Of a stretch of 64,000 nt of DNA, positions 27,949 through 39,083 are shown in pieces. The position numbers and the translations under genes were made by a program. A model generated the notes under the pieces. That model was not told where the DNA came from. It did not search any database and saw only the letters and a program-made list of their open reading frames with translations. Position 1 is the stretch's first letter. Each line of letters starts with the position of its first letter. The DNA is from Pilatotrama ljubarskyi. Taxonomy: Eukaryota > Basidiomycota > Agaricomycetes > Polyporales > Polyporaceae. The stretch is taken from positions 113,798 through 177,797 of the forward strand of contig MU277728.1 in assembly GCA_022385805.1 (NCBI GenBank). The letters run 5' to 3'.

Positions 27949-29450
27949 TCATAGTTCCGGCGCCCCTCTGTACATCGCATTGGGGTTCGTTACCCCGCCA
28001 GCCTCGTAGGCACCGGCAGGGGAGTCGGCGCGGAGTGAAGCCGATGGGGCGATGGAAACTGGGTCAACCTGAGGGTAGCTGGTGGTAGGGTGAGACTCCA
28101 GCCCCATCTCGGCAGCTAGGACATTTGTGGGGTATGTGCTCGGGTCGTCCGGGTCCTGAGAAGTTACGCAGTGTCAGATTGTCGAGAGCAGTGCGTCAAA
28201 CGAAGCGCTCTCACATAGAGCCTCAAACTGGTATAATGGATCGTAGGCAGCGAGGAGGTCCCGGTTTCCGTAGGTTTCTCCGCCCACTGTCCGTCCTCGT
28301 GAGCGGTCGCATCGGCTGAACCTGCAGCTGCGTAGCGCCCCCGAATGCGCCTACGCCGCGCCCACAAGGTTACTGCGCCGATGGCAGTGATTGCGACGAC
28401 ACTGCCCACGACGCCGCCCGCGATGGCCCCGGCAGGACTAGATTTCTTCGACGGCGCGGGGCTGGAGGAATTGTTGCCAGCGTCGTTGCCTTTGGAGGGG
28501 TGAGGGGTCTCGGTAGCGGTCGTCGTCAAAGAGTGAGTGCTGCTGCTAGACTGCGGTTCCCCGACTGATGATCCTGACGCCGATGCCGATACTGACGACG
28601 TCGGCGACCCCTCTGCAATTGTAGGATTCAAAACTGGTTTTCTCAACCAATTATCGAACAGCACCTACTGTCTCCGAGTGCCTGAGCCTCGGCCGCCACC
28701 GCGTCGAACGTGTCGTTGACCTAGTAGCCGGATTAAGATAGACGAATGACACTTGCGGGAAGACTACCGACCGTGACGTCGAGAGTAGCCCAGCCGGGTA
28801 CTTCGGTGGTCGACGGTATGGCCTTAGGGTACCTATGGCAGATATCTACTGGTCAGCACAAGTCATGCCGGATACGATTGTTGGCTAGATGACCTACAGC
28901 CCGATACTGACTCCTACGGAGCAACCCTCCTTATAGACGGACCATCTGTACAGCGCGTATGAGGCTCAAGTATGGAGCAGTGGAGGCTCAGGGGGCAACG
29001 ACAGACGGCGTAATGTCCGCGGATGGTCCAAGTTGACACATGTCACATGCAAAGAGAGTAGAATTGAACACGGTGTTGCATGTGCAGGCATCTGCACTTG
29101 AATTGTGAGCGATAGGATAGTGACGGCCCGGAAGTAGCGCAGCGATGAACGACCCTGTATTATACCCGACGTCAATATACCACGGTCGGCTAGAGATGCG
29201 CGGTAGGGCAGCTCACCTGTCTGAGATAGACATGGTGCGAGCAAGTATGACGTGACCAGACATGGGCTTTGGCCCTTGCTGTTGGACATCTGACTAGGGC
29301 GTCAGCAAGAAAACTCATGCTAATATGCCGAGAGTACATCGCCCATGAGTAATATGCCATGCATGTAGCGTTCGTCTCTTGAGCGATGGCTGTTAGAAGT
29401 CCTTCAGCGAGCCACGCCGATATCAATAGTGCGCAGTAGAGAGGGTGCAT
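27949..29450 (-). CDS. Single-pass membrane protein with Cys-rich ectodomain, lineage-specific family
   Basis: Type I membrane protein of a kind common in Agaricomycetes and of unknown function. Reading from the ATG at 29450: signal peptide MHPLYCALLISAWLAEG; ectodomain with NATC and, after an intron, SNSKGQSPCLVTSYLLAPC; next exon with CTCNTVFNSTLFACDMCQ (about 29090-29035); then YRWSVYKEGCSVGVSI (about 28930) and, past another intron, YPKAIPSTTEVPGWATLDVT (about 28830). A Ser/Thr-rich stalk (about 28610-28470) leads to the transmembrane helix AGAIAGGVVGSVVAITAIGA (about 28440-28370), then a basic stop-transfer run ARRRRIRGR and a cytosolic tail ending AMYRGAPEL with the stop at 27949. At least six introns. 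The splice joining 29030 to 28960 is uncertain. The paired Cys and Ser/Thr stalk suggest a glycosylated surface protein, perhaps a sensor; that is inference. Confidence 0.72.
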
Positions 29451-30479
29451 CAAGGCGGTGTCAGAGGCAGGGATACCCTGGTAGAATAGTGACTGAGGCT
29501 GTCGTTGAACTCGCAGCGGATGAGAGGGGACTGTGAGATGAGTCGATGGCAGGACGGCCGCTTCACTTCATTTTGCACGCGCACTGCCCGCAGTGTTCAA
29601 CGGCACTCAAACAGCTTCTGTCTGATCACAGCGCGTGCTTGATGATCTTCTAGCAGGGCCTGTGCCTCTTTTGTCAGTCTTTGGCGTCCACAGCTGATGA
29701 CTGTGGAAGAAGACCCCACCGCGTACGCGTCGATCTGTTCACTGGAGCACAGGTGATGACCCTGATCATAGCGGAATTCTTCGAGTGCAGAAGTGCGCCT
29801 TCAAGCCGTCTAACAGCCGTACGAAGCGCGATATATGATGCTGGCCGCGTTCTGCTGACCATGGGGCGGTGGCCAGACGTTTCCCCCAGCATGTCGGCTA
29901 CAGTAACATGCACAGGTGCACTGACTCGGAAGGCGCCTGGGTACATGGCACAAGGACTAGACTAGCCCTTACTGCGCTCATATACAGGCGCGGGAATCCA
30001 CATCGTAAGCCCGAGGTATAGTCAGGTCCTCGTCCATTCGAAGCGGCTTGACCGAGCTATTGCGAATGCGGATTGGCACCATGGCAAACCAGGAGCCTTG
30101 CCAGGCCAAGACTTGTCTCACTTGAATCCAGGTCCACTGGTGAGACCCGCAAGTTTCTGCATAGCCGAGCACAATTGGCCAGAGGCATTGTTTGGTCTGC
30201 AGTCCGAAGAATATAAACGCTGAGAACCGACCGCGAACTTCACCGTTAGAGGATCATGCGGTATGAGGCGGTCACTATCACTGGGTGAAGCGCCGGATTT
30301 TGGCCGCGAAGCATCCACGCGGAATGCCGAGATGCTGCTTCGATGGCCATGAGATTCGACATAAATGTCACTTTTCACGCAACCTCATAGCAATCCAGAG
30401 GCTCTACTGAGATACTGACCAGATTGCTCAAGTCTTCGGGTCCGTGCGCAGCCCCCGCCGCGCCCGGTATCACTTACAT
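29451..30479. other. Gene-free stretch
   Basis: About 1 kb without a convincing gene. A 90-94 codon open frame exists on both strands at about 29674-29965, which argues against either being real. A TATA-like AATATAAACG lies at about 30209. Confidence 0.45.
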
Positions 30480-31155
30480 TGCGCGCTCTCTTCCTCATCC
30501 TCTTCTTCCTTCTCTACTCCCTCCTCCTCCCTCCTTCTCCCCCTCCTCTTCGTTGTCGACGCCGTGGAGCGCAGGGGTATTTGAGCTATATCATGCCACG
30601 AGAAACCTAAACAGTCGCACTGGCAAGTGAGTGTTCTCCACTGCATATATCCACGTCGTATATAAGTGCGCGTCATCTCTCAATGATTTGGAACTGACCC
30701 TCCCATTCTAGGAGGCAGATGCCAGCATAGCAGGTCAGCAGGTGAGCACATGTACGTCCTAGATCACCACCCAATGCCAATGCTGAATGCTACAGATTGA
30801 GGGCCTCTTCGCAATGTCCCCCGTCCGTGCTGATCATGACTGGCCGATTCCGCGCTCACTTGGCTTGTGAATGTCTGGTGATTGTGAGTACGTACAGTCT
30901 CCCCTCTGCGATGCCACCGTAGTACTGATCTGGTGACTAGGTCTCATTTCCTTACAGACCGCCATCGAGCATACCCACGGACTCAACATGGACACTGATC
31001 TGTCTTCGGTACGTGTATTATTCTCAGCTCGGCACGATCCCGCGTTCAAATTTTAATGTCTAACCCGCCTTCCCAGGTGGTTTCAGGCACTTCCAGATGC
31101 AGTATCGACGGGCTCGTGAGGGCAGATCATAAAGCACTTTTACAGTACCAGTGAC
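30480..31155 (+). ncRNA. Candidate spliced transcript without a long reading frame
   Basis: A CT-rich tract of about 80 bp (30480-30560), typical of fungal core promoters, is followed by four well-formed intron signatures on the plus strand. Donor and acceptor pairs, approximately: GTGAGT at 30628 to TTCTAG at 30711; GTGAGC at 30741 to CTACAG at 30795; GTGAGT at 30879 to CTTACAG at 30959; GTACGT at 31009 to TTCCCAG at 31077. CTGAC, CTGAA, TGACT and CTAAC branch-like sequences precede the acceptors. Joining the exons gives no reading frame longer than about 50 codons from an ATG, and the frame that stays open across two junctions lacks a start codon. It may be a non-coding RNA, a small-protein gene with a misread exon, or a decaying gene. 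Confidence 0.35.
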
Positions 31156-31851
31156 GTGGCCTATTTCGCTTTCTCTGCATATGTCATAGTATTACATACA
31201 TTACATGATGAAAATAACATTCCGTTTGCCCTCTTTCCATTTGAGTGCGCGTGCGCTGCACCATCAGCGGGCGGAGGTGCCCTGGGGCGTGGCCAGAAAC
31301 CAGGCAGCTGCGAGCTGCGGCTGAGATGCTATGGGCCGAGGAACCTCTGTACAACATGATAAGAATCTTCGAATAACCCCTGAGGAATGTGATAATGCGG
31401 AAGACATGCTGAACGGCACGGAACCTGGGTAGAATGCGTACAGCATGAGTGCAGTATCTCGGCATTCTGCACGGATGCTTCGCGACCAGAATCCGGCGCT
31501 TTGGCACCCAGTGTATGTGGCCATTCGCCAAATCGGCGGCATCAGGGAGGGCGGTCCAACTACTGCCAAACAATGCACAACAACTCGGCTATGTGCGCCG
31601 AGCGCTCATGCGACGTTGCCCTTATATTCAAATAATGCCAGGACAATCCGACGAGGGTTTGAGAACCACTCTCCGGTGACGTGCTCAACAGAGACCCCTC
31701 GTATTCTGAAGATTCGTTTGATAGGCACCGTGTTCCACAAATCTACAGAAGAAAGGAACTGATACGGGGTAGAATGAGACGCAATAGTGGGGAATCATCG
31801 GATTCGCAGCGCAGTGAGATCCTGGTGCACTCCATGTTCCAGGCGGCAGAG
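31156..31851. other. Gene-free stretch
   Basis: About 700 bp between the candidate transcript and the stop codon of the next leftward gene. Open frames are short and lack motifs. It should include the 3' end of the leftward gene. Confidence 0.45.
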
Positions 31852-33611
31852 TCACAGGTACGTCCGGAGTTGCATAATCCACCGCCACTGCTCAATGGAC
31901 CGGTCCAGCTCATCGATCAAATCCTGCACGATAGGATGGTGCCCGGGGTCGATTTCCCATGCCGAGAGCCGCGCTGATCGCTCAGAAGCACTGACGGAGA
32001 CATGGACCGAATGACGGATAGCCTGTTTCTTTCGTATGCGCAGCGGGGCCCAGTCCTGCTGCCAAAGATGCGTGGAGGTCAACGCCACCAGATCAGACGG
32101 AAGCACAGGGCGATCCAGAGAGTCGAGAACAGACCCAAGAAGACAGCGCCGAGTGCGTGATTTCGCGGGCGGAGTGCTAGTCGTGAGCCCGACGAAGTCC
32201 TCCAGAAGTGTATTCCGAGTAGCCCCTAGGATGTCGTCCTGGACGGAAAGCCGCTCGAGCCTCTCGTTCCCGCAGCCGAAGAGCATGCCCTCATCGCCAG
32301 CAGAGACCCGGGCCGCCTCAGATACCACGGACCCAGATGTCGACGCAGAGAGTGTCGAGCGGGAGTTGCTACCGGACAGCACATACGCTGACGCTGCACG
32401 CCCCTGCGCGGCCTTCTTGTTCGGGCTCGCAAGAACCTTGACGGAGGTCTCCGAATCCGAGTCGGGGAGCGCTATCTGGAACCCATACTCGGCGTATATT
32501 GCCTGTCGCCGGAGAGCGAACTTGCGCCGGTCCCGAGCTGGCGGAACCTTGGCGGAAGAAGAAGAACCAGATCCGAGCGCCTTCTCTGGACCAGTGGAAG
32601 AGTCTGAGGCGGGATCCGACGAAGCACTAAGCTCATCGCAGACGGAACTCGGACGCAACCGATACTTCGATACCAAGGAATCTAGTGTGCCGGAGGGAGC
32701 ATGTGTGGTGTTTACTTCAGCTGCGTTGTCACGGCTACTGTTGCTGTTGAGGTTCTCCGAGGACACGATTGTCGTAAGCTTAGATGCTTCTGTGATCCTA
32801 TTGCACCTCGTAGCGATAGGTTGTATCTCCGGTAGCGGAAGAGCGCTTGCGACTTCGTTATGTGCTGGAGAAGGCGGCCTATGGCCGAGGGAGCAAAGTC
32901 GCTCGTCCTTGCACAGCAGATCCGGGTATAGGCTGGTCGAAGCGGAAGAGAGCCGCTTTGTCTGATCCTGTACGAGGGTGAACGAGGCCGATGTAGTCTG
33001 AACAGACAGCGCGGAGCCCGTGCTCGTTGGGCGGGTGTCTCTGCAGGCATGATACAGCAGAGCGTAAGATCCCGGTTCTCCGACAGCGTTCTCCTGTACA
33101 CGAGTTGATAGACGATTGTCGCGCGCAGCTTGCGGAGGACTTGGAGTCTGGATTCCTGTGTGAGCTAATCTAGTGCGATGGTGCACCAATGATAGCTCAC
33201 AATGTCCAGTGGCGACATAAGAGGACTCTCTTCCGGGGAGAAGATGTCTGGGAGCATGCCATCCTCATCTCCGCCGGGGCTCGCAGGGGACATGGGCCCC
33301 TCCTGTATGAACTTCCACTGCGCACTTGACTTAGAGGGCAGTGTTGGGAGCTCTGGCGTCCGCTTCCTGCCGCTCGGTACGAGATGGAAACGATGCGGCT
33401 GAGGAGACTTGAGGATTTCCTTCGTTTGCATAGTCTTCGTCCGCACACGTCCCGCAACGCCGTCGCCATCTCCGTTTTGTGCAAGTGACGAGACGGTACA
33501 GACGCTCGCTGTGGGGGTCAGGAGGGTCGTCGTGCTGCGGCAATCGAGCGAGTGGAGGAAGCCTAGACCGTCGGTGCAGGATGCAAACGGGGAGAGCTGT
33601 CCTGAGGCCAT
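31852..33611 (-). CDS. Unrecognised Ser-rich protein
   Basis: I do not recognise this protein. The first exon starts at 33611 (MASGQLSPFASCTDGLGFLH) and runs to about 33201, rich in Ser and Pro, with the possible phosphorylation clusters LPDIFSPEESPLMSPLDI. A GTGAGC...ACACAG intron (about 33200-33150) follows. The next exon first reads ESRLQVLRKLRATIVYQL. To reach the long frame used afterwards a second intron is needed; GTGTAC (about 33103) to GTTCAG (about 33000) joins in phase. The main part has basic RDRRKFALRRQAIYAEYGFQ (about 32540-32490) and ends with a helical DLIDELDRSIEQWRWIMQL close to the stop at 31852. The low-complexity middle suggests a disordered regulator. No catalytic motif. 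Confidence 0.6.
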
Positions 33612-34058
33612 GGTAGTTCTCCAGAAGTTGCAGACAGAGACCAAGCCAGCCGAAGCAGGAGGAGATAGTGGCACAGAGCAGAGGTGAGCACGTATAGAGA
33701 TGCGGGCGACAGAACGACGCCGCTACAGTCGCAGTTCAACCGGCCCTCGCGACCTATCACCCACACCGTCACTGTGACTCCCCTAGCGCAGTCTCTCCGA
33801 GTACCAAACTAGATGGACCTCAGACCTGCAAGATTCGCACTGTGCAAGTGAAGATACTGGAGAATTTAATATGAGAGGTAAATCGCCGCATGATGAGTCT
33901 GATACACTAAGAGGCGTCCGTGAAGATGATAGATATCTATGAGTGCACCTCGCGCACCAGTCGCCATCAAGGTAAGTAACCTAGGACATTGATATCTCGA
34001 CATGCACATTCAGTCTGGAAATAGTAGGAGCCAAGTAACATACCGTCTTGCGCGTTAT
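33612..34058. other. Short intergenic stretch
   Basis: About 450 bp upstream of the Ser-rich gene. One intron-like pair (GTATGT about 34044 to TTTCCAG about 34015 on the minus strand) suggests that the small gene to the right has a spliced 3' extension or untranslated exon. No other gene seen. Confidence 0.4.
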
Positions 34059-34612
34059 CTAGCTCGATGCGCCTCTCGTTGTTCCCTCCGCGCCAGCCCG
34101 CAGAGAAGAGAGGAGCTCCTGCAGTCGCTTGCGCAGCTTTGTCGCCATAGGATCTTCGCCAGCAGATGGGGGTGGCTGTAATGCACGATGAGCAGGCACA
34201 AATGGAACATCGACGTTCCACATACCAGCTGATCGAGCAGATACTGCGAACGAGATGTCAGTCGCTCTACCAAGCCCGCTGTGATGGACACTCTTCGCCT
34301 TACCTCTGCTTCATCAATCGTCTATGATACACCACATGAAAATCCGGATGTTTCGATCATGCCGGAAGGAGACCTACCAAAACAATCGGACCCCTGCGTA
34401 CCGGAACCTGAGTGTGAGCCTCTCCGACGCTTATTGGCTTATGAATTGGTAGATTACCGGTTCATCGCGGTCTGGCGTGTTATATTCTCAGGTGTTGATT
34501 TTTTCGGCGAATTTCCGGCGTGAGGGTTGAGTAACTCGCTGCAGCGAGCGGACGAGGAGGGTGTTAGAGGAAAAGCTGCTGTCCGACCAACGATTGCCGA
34601 ATTCCGAGACAT
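34059..34612 (-). CDS. Small unrecognised coiled-coil protein
   Basis: Probable short gene that is easy to miss. The start at 34612 reads MSRNSAIVGRTAAFPLTPSS and the first exon continues to ITRQTAMNR (about 34458). After one or two introns an exon reads TIDEAEVRRRVSITAGLVER then LTSRSQYLLDQL (about 34325-34230). A GTATGT...TTACAG intron follows. The last exon reads PPPSAGEDPMATKLRKRLQE then LLSSLRAGAEG and stops at 34059. The middle and end have heptad-like spacing, so a coiled coil is likely. The exact limits of the exon near 34380-34410 are uncertain. Total length would be about 120 residues. I cannot name the family; small coiled-coil subunits of kinetochore, BLOC-1 or Mediator complexes are possible types. 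It is head-to-head with MED10 (about 190 bp). Confidence 0.45.
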
Positions 34613-34799
34613 TCGGAGGGCCTTGAGTATGACGGAATCGTCGATGAGATCTCGCACCACGTGGCTGGTGACATACGACGGGCGCCTGTTGCGCTGTGGT
34701 CTTGTTCCGTTGTTGTCTCGGACTTCGCACTCGGACTCAGACTCGACTCAGGCACACGCCCACACACAGCGTTGATCACCAGCGCGCGCGTTCCCAGAC

Positions 34800-35687
34800 A
34801 TGGCTCGCAGCTTCATGTCTACACCACCAGCACCAGCACCTCCCCCGCCCGCCCCGGACAGTCCCCGCGAGTCTGAGTCGCCACCGCCCCCGGGCGTGCA
34901 GGGCGACCTCGAGATGGAGCTCATGGGCCTCGCGAATGCGCTATACAACCTCGGTACGACTGTCGTGGGCGATTTGACGAAGGAGAAAGACAAGCCTGGC
35001 GGGGGTGGGAAGCAGGTCGGAGCGAGAGTGTGAGTGCATCGTTTCGTCTTCGTCGTCTCCTTGGAGTCCGCGTCCGGTGCGCGGATCTGAGCTTTTGAAG
35101 CTTCATACATCTCCATGCGTATGTTCGGGTGGAACATACCATCTAGGATGTGGTCGACTTACTTGGTCGGCCCTTGTGGCGGAACATCTTTCGGGTAGCT
35201 CGTGTCTCTGTTTTGCACATGCCGCGTTCACCCTGTGGGCGCGCTAGGTTGCCTGTAACCGGTTGCTGACCTCGCGTGCCCGGTCTGCCACGTACAGGAA
35301 CGACGTGATTAATCACCTGGCGACGCTGGACGATATGTCCCAGGCGATCGACACGATGATTCCCATGCAGGTTCTCATGGACATCGACAACTCCCGAAAC
35401 CCGATGCTGCTGACGAAGGAGCGGCTGGAGCGAGCTGCGACCGAGAACCAGTTCATGAATGGCAAAATACATGCCATCGACGTGAGTGTACAACTTGATC
35501 CGATGCGGGTCGTGGTGCTGAGCCCGGATGCCAGTCTTACAAGAAGTACCTGGACGAGGCGTTGATCCAGAATTTCCCCGAGTTGCGGGAGTATCTGACG
35601 GAGGACTCGGCGTCGGACGTCGCTCAGCCAATCAAGGTTGAGGAGGACGCTGCGGTGCCTAGTACAAGCATTGCCAACGGTGCATAG
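34800..35687 (+). CDS. MED10: Mediator complex subunit 10 (Med10/Nut2)
   Basis: Middle-module subunit of Mediator, the coactivator that links activators to RNA polymerase II. Exon 1 (34800 to about 35031) begins MARSFMSTPPAPAPPP, a Pro-rich leader, then DLEMELMGLANALYNLGTTV, the first Med10 helix. A long first intron (about 265 nt) leads to NDVINHLATLDDMSQAIDTM then PMQVLMDIDNSRNPMLLTKE (about 35298-35425); the D-x-G/S-R-NP motif is the strongest family mark. A short intron after HAID (about 35480) leads to SYKKYLDEALIQNFPELREY and an acidic tail ending TSIANGA. About 160 residues, normal for Med10 with an extended N-terminus. Confidence 0.9.
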
Positions 35688-36611
35688 ATTGCTTGCTACT
35701 AGTAGGTATGTGGCTTGTTGACGGCACTCTTACGGTGTTGCTCACGTCTACATGTTGCGCTGGTCAGCAATGGACTGCCGTGTGGCAACGGTGATGAGCC
35801 GCCTTCGTGCCTGTCAAGTCTCCCAGCGCCGAGCTGCGGAAGCTTTGACAGTGATCCTCGCGAGCCTCCGCAGGCCCGCCACAATGGCCTGGCGTTCACA
35901 TCGGAAAGGCTGAGGTTGCCCGTTGCTAAGATGGACGGCTGGGGGCAAGCATGGACGTCCGGATATACATAGGATAGCCTCGAGGCACTGCGGCCGAGAT
36001 TCGGAACGGACTGTGGGGACGACGACTGGAGGACGGTGTTGAGCAGCACATGACGTCTGCTGTGGGCGAAAATGCTTGTGCTCCAGTGCCTATTCTGCGT
36101 GGGAGAGGATAAGGAAGGCGGCCGGGCGAAGGCGGAGATTGGGGGAGAGTTCGACGAGCTGTTGTTCTGTGGGCGCGACGCGGGAGTAATGGTAGATTGT
36201 TTATGTCTGGGCGGGGAATGAAGAAGCGCAGGAAAGTACAGATTGCGGGAGTGATGTCCGCCGTGGCTGTACCGCAATAACAAGAGCAGATGGCCGACAG
36301 AACAATCGGGCCGATTGGGTGAATGTGTTTGGAGGAGACAAGGCCGGAGCGGGGGCCTCAGCTGAGCGGGAGCACGGGCAGGAAATGGACATGTCAGCTA
36401 TCTGGTTACCATCACTCTGAACATTCCTCTCCCTCTCCCACCACCTCTCTTCTCTCTCCCGTCCGCTCACGAGCCCAGCGCACATCCGCCACGACCGCGC
36501 AGAACACGACCCTCGCAAACTCATCTCTCCACCGCTCCCCGCGCCCGCTCCTTGCCGTGGTCCCCCGGCCCTCTCTGTACATTCGTCACTCCGGAGCACC
36601 GCGCGACGCTC
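35688..36611. other. Intergenic stretch with CT-rich promoter of RIC8
   Basis: About 920 bp. A 194-codon open frame on the minus strand (35699-36283) lacks an ATG near its start and any motif, so I reject it. The right end (about 36420-36610) is strongly pyrimidine-rich, as expected of the RIC8 core promoter. Confidence 0.5.
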
Positions 36612-38785
36612 ATGTCCAACTTCCTCAACGCATACACCGCTCTCTCGCCCACGTCCTCGCGCTCCGACGTCGCAGAGGTCCTCCAGTCCATCACAAATGG
36701 CATGCCGCTTCTCGCCCTCCGCGCCTTCTAGCTCGCTCACCCCGCCCGCCTTCTTTCCTTCTGATAGCACTCCCCCTTCAGATCGACGATGCCAAGCGCG
36801 GAGAGCTCATCCAGACCATCATTGACGATTTGACGAAATCTAACGCAAACGGAGGCAAGAAGAGCAGGCTCACGGCAAGAGGTACGTCCGTCCCCGTCCC
36901 CCTCCCGCGTGGCGTCGCAGGCCAACAGATCCGATCCGCCCTATAGATGCCGCCCCCGCTCTCCAGGCCGTAAAGTCATTGGGCAAGAACCCGGCCGGCT
37001 CGGAGGTCATCGCCTCCTCCGCCAACCTCTCCGCCCTCATCTCCTTGTCCAAGACGTACAAGGACGACCTCGATGCTTCCAACGAAGCCATCCGCTGCGT
37101 CGCAAACGCCATGCTGCTCGTGGAGGGCGCGCGTACCACCTTTATCCAAAAGCAGGTAGGAGGAGGTGACTTTGCCCTCGAGCTTCTCGAGGTCCGTCGT
37201 TTTCCCGACACTGCGTCCCCGCATCGTGCTCAACCGCCGCAGAAATCTGGAATTCCCGAACGCATATTCTTGGCATCCCGATTGCTCTTCCTCTCCACCG
37301 TCTCCATGTTGTCCGCCGGCGACTTCATCAAGTCTCTCGTCGAGGCAAAACCTCCCGGTCATCCCGGCAACATCACCGAGATTGTCGGAAGCAAGCTCGA
37401 AGTCTTGACGAAGGCTATTCTCAGCAGCGCAAAGTTTGCACGCGAAGCCATGACCGATCTATTGAAGTTCACGTTTAATCTGTTGTTACATTATCCTAAA
37501 GTGAGCGTCCATCTCGTTTGCTGCCTCAACGCGCCGCTCACGGCGTCGTGCTAGCTCGTCGACGACTCTAATAATAAGAACGAAGTCAAGGTAATGGGCG
37601 ATTGCTGGAGCGATCGCTTGGATGGGTGCGCTGTTGTTTTTGCTCTTGTGTAGCGCATATACTCACCTCACTTGATCCTAGCATTCTTCCGTACCTTCTG
37701 CGCACGTTCAACACGCTACCTCCTAGTTTCCCTGCTCCCCTTGTCGCACCTATGACTCACGTCATTCACTCCCTGATCACGATCCCCGTCTCGCCTTCCC
37801 TGCGCAACGTGTGGTTCCCGCCCAACACGAACAGTCGCGGCTCACCCATACCCTCTTCGAAGCCGTCCGGCTCGTCCGAGTCTTCAAGTAAGGCTTCTCG
37901 ACCGTCCAGCAATAGCAGTAGTCAGGCGGGATCTCCGACGGGCGGCCCGTCGAAAGACCCCAAGCCTGGCGCGTTCGACCGCGCATGGTCTGCTTTGGCC
38001 GCGGGTCGTCGGTCCCTCTCCCGCTCGTCCTCCCCGCATGCCTCGTCCGCACCGGTCGACGTACTCCTTCGCTCATATGACCTCCTCGACGTTTCTCTGA
38101 ACCACTATATGCCGGGCACTGTGGATCCGGACGACGTGAGCGTGCGCGACAAGTGTAGGAAGGAGACGGACCAGACGCTGGACGACGTGATGACGCCGCT
38201 CGCCGTATTGATCACGAAACTATGTCAGGCGGACGAGGGGTCTCGCTTGCGCATGCGCGAGTGGATCCTGCCGGAGGACCTGGATAGGACGAGTCCGCTC
38301 GAGGGCCGCGCGGATCTGCTAGGGAGGCTGCTGAGGTTGCTCGCCTCTGTGCACCATGCGAAGCTCAAGAATGCTGTCGGGGAGATGTTGTATGCCGTTT
38401 GCGACTCGGATGGTACGTTCTGGCGTCTACTCAGCAGCAACAGATGATCTCACTTTGCTTGTTCACAGCGGGCACGCTCGCCTCATATGTCGGCTATGGC
38501 AACGTCGCGGGTTTCCTGTTCAACAAGGGTATCATGAGCGCACCCCCACCACCACGCGGGTCGAGCGGCGCTTCCGCCCCGACGACCACAGCTTCTGGCG
38601 TGCCCATCAACCCCATTACAGGTATCGAGGAGAAACCTACGCCTCCGATCGAGATGTCCGACGAAGAAAAGGAACGGGAGGCCGAGAAGCTCTTCGTGCT
38701 GTTCGACCGACTGGAGAAGAGCGGCGCAATCCCGAAGGAGTCGAACCCGATACGCAAGGCGATTCAGGACGGCAAGCTCGGCTGA
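36612..38785 (+). CDS. RIC8: RIC8/synembryn, G-alpha chaperone and exchange factor
   Basis: Cytosolic armadillo-like protein that folds and activates heterotrimeric G-protein alpha subunits. In filamentous fungi it supports growth and development. The start MSNFLNAYTALSP (36612) leads to a first intron whose donor is unclear: GTCCTC at about 36680 keeps the frame into IDDAKRGELIQTIIDDLTKS. Further parts are AIRCVANAMLLVEGARTTF (about 37090), GDFIKSLVEAKPPG, FTFNLLLHYPK (about 37470), FNTLPPSFPAPLVAPMTHVI (about 37710), and the conserved C-terminal repeat region AKLKNAVGEMLYAVCDSD (about 38360) then ASYVGYGNVAGFLFNKGI, followed by NPITGIEEKPTPPIEMSDEE and a final helix ending IQDGKLG. These are the Ric8 C-terminal hallmarks. 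A Ser-rich loop (about 37850-37960) is an expansion. Confidence 0.88.
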
Positions 38786-39083
38786 GCCGCTGTCGCAGTC
38801 ACCCAGTGCAGTATCGGCCGGAATGGAGGTTGGAGGTGCGGTGGAGTGGGCACGCGTCTTGCTGGTGCTCTGTGTTGCTGCTTTCACGCATTCGTGAACG
38901 AGTAAGTTTATTGCTAGACAATTTCTGGCGTCTATACCTTTGTGAATACCGCTATATCATCGATAGTCGGCGTTATGTACATACCCCTCTACACGTCTTC
39001 CGCATGCAGCTGTCCGTCTAGGCTACTACTATACACCTCTCTAATGAAAGATCTATCGCAATGTCTCTACGGTCGTTCCGTAT

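Noticed and set aside
29674..29965. Two overlapping open frames of 90-94 codons on opposite strands
   Set aside because: They mirror each other in a gene-free tract, lack motifs and have no promoter-like or splice features.
32036..32965. 309-codon plus-strand frame opposite the Ser-rich gene
   Set aside because: The minus strand has a longer frame, a good ATG exon and splice signals. The plus frame is a mirror of the Ser codons.
35699..36283. 194-codon open frame on the minus strand
   Set aside because: It has no ATG near its beginning, is rich in Ser, Pro, Arg and His as expected of a shadow of purine-rich DNA, and shows no motif or splice pattern.
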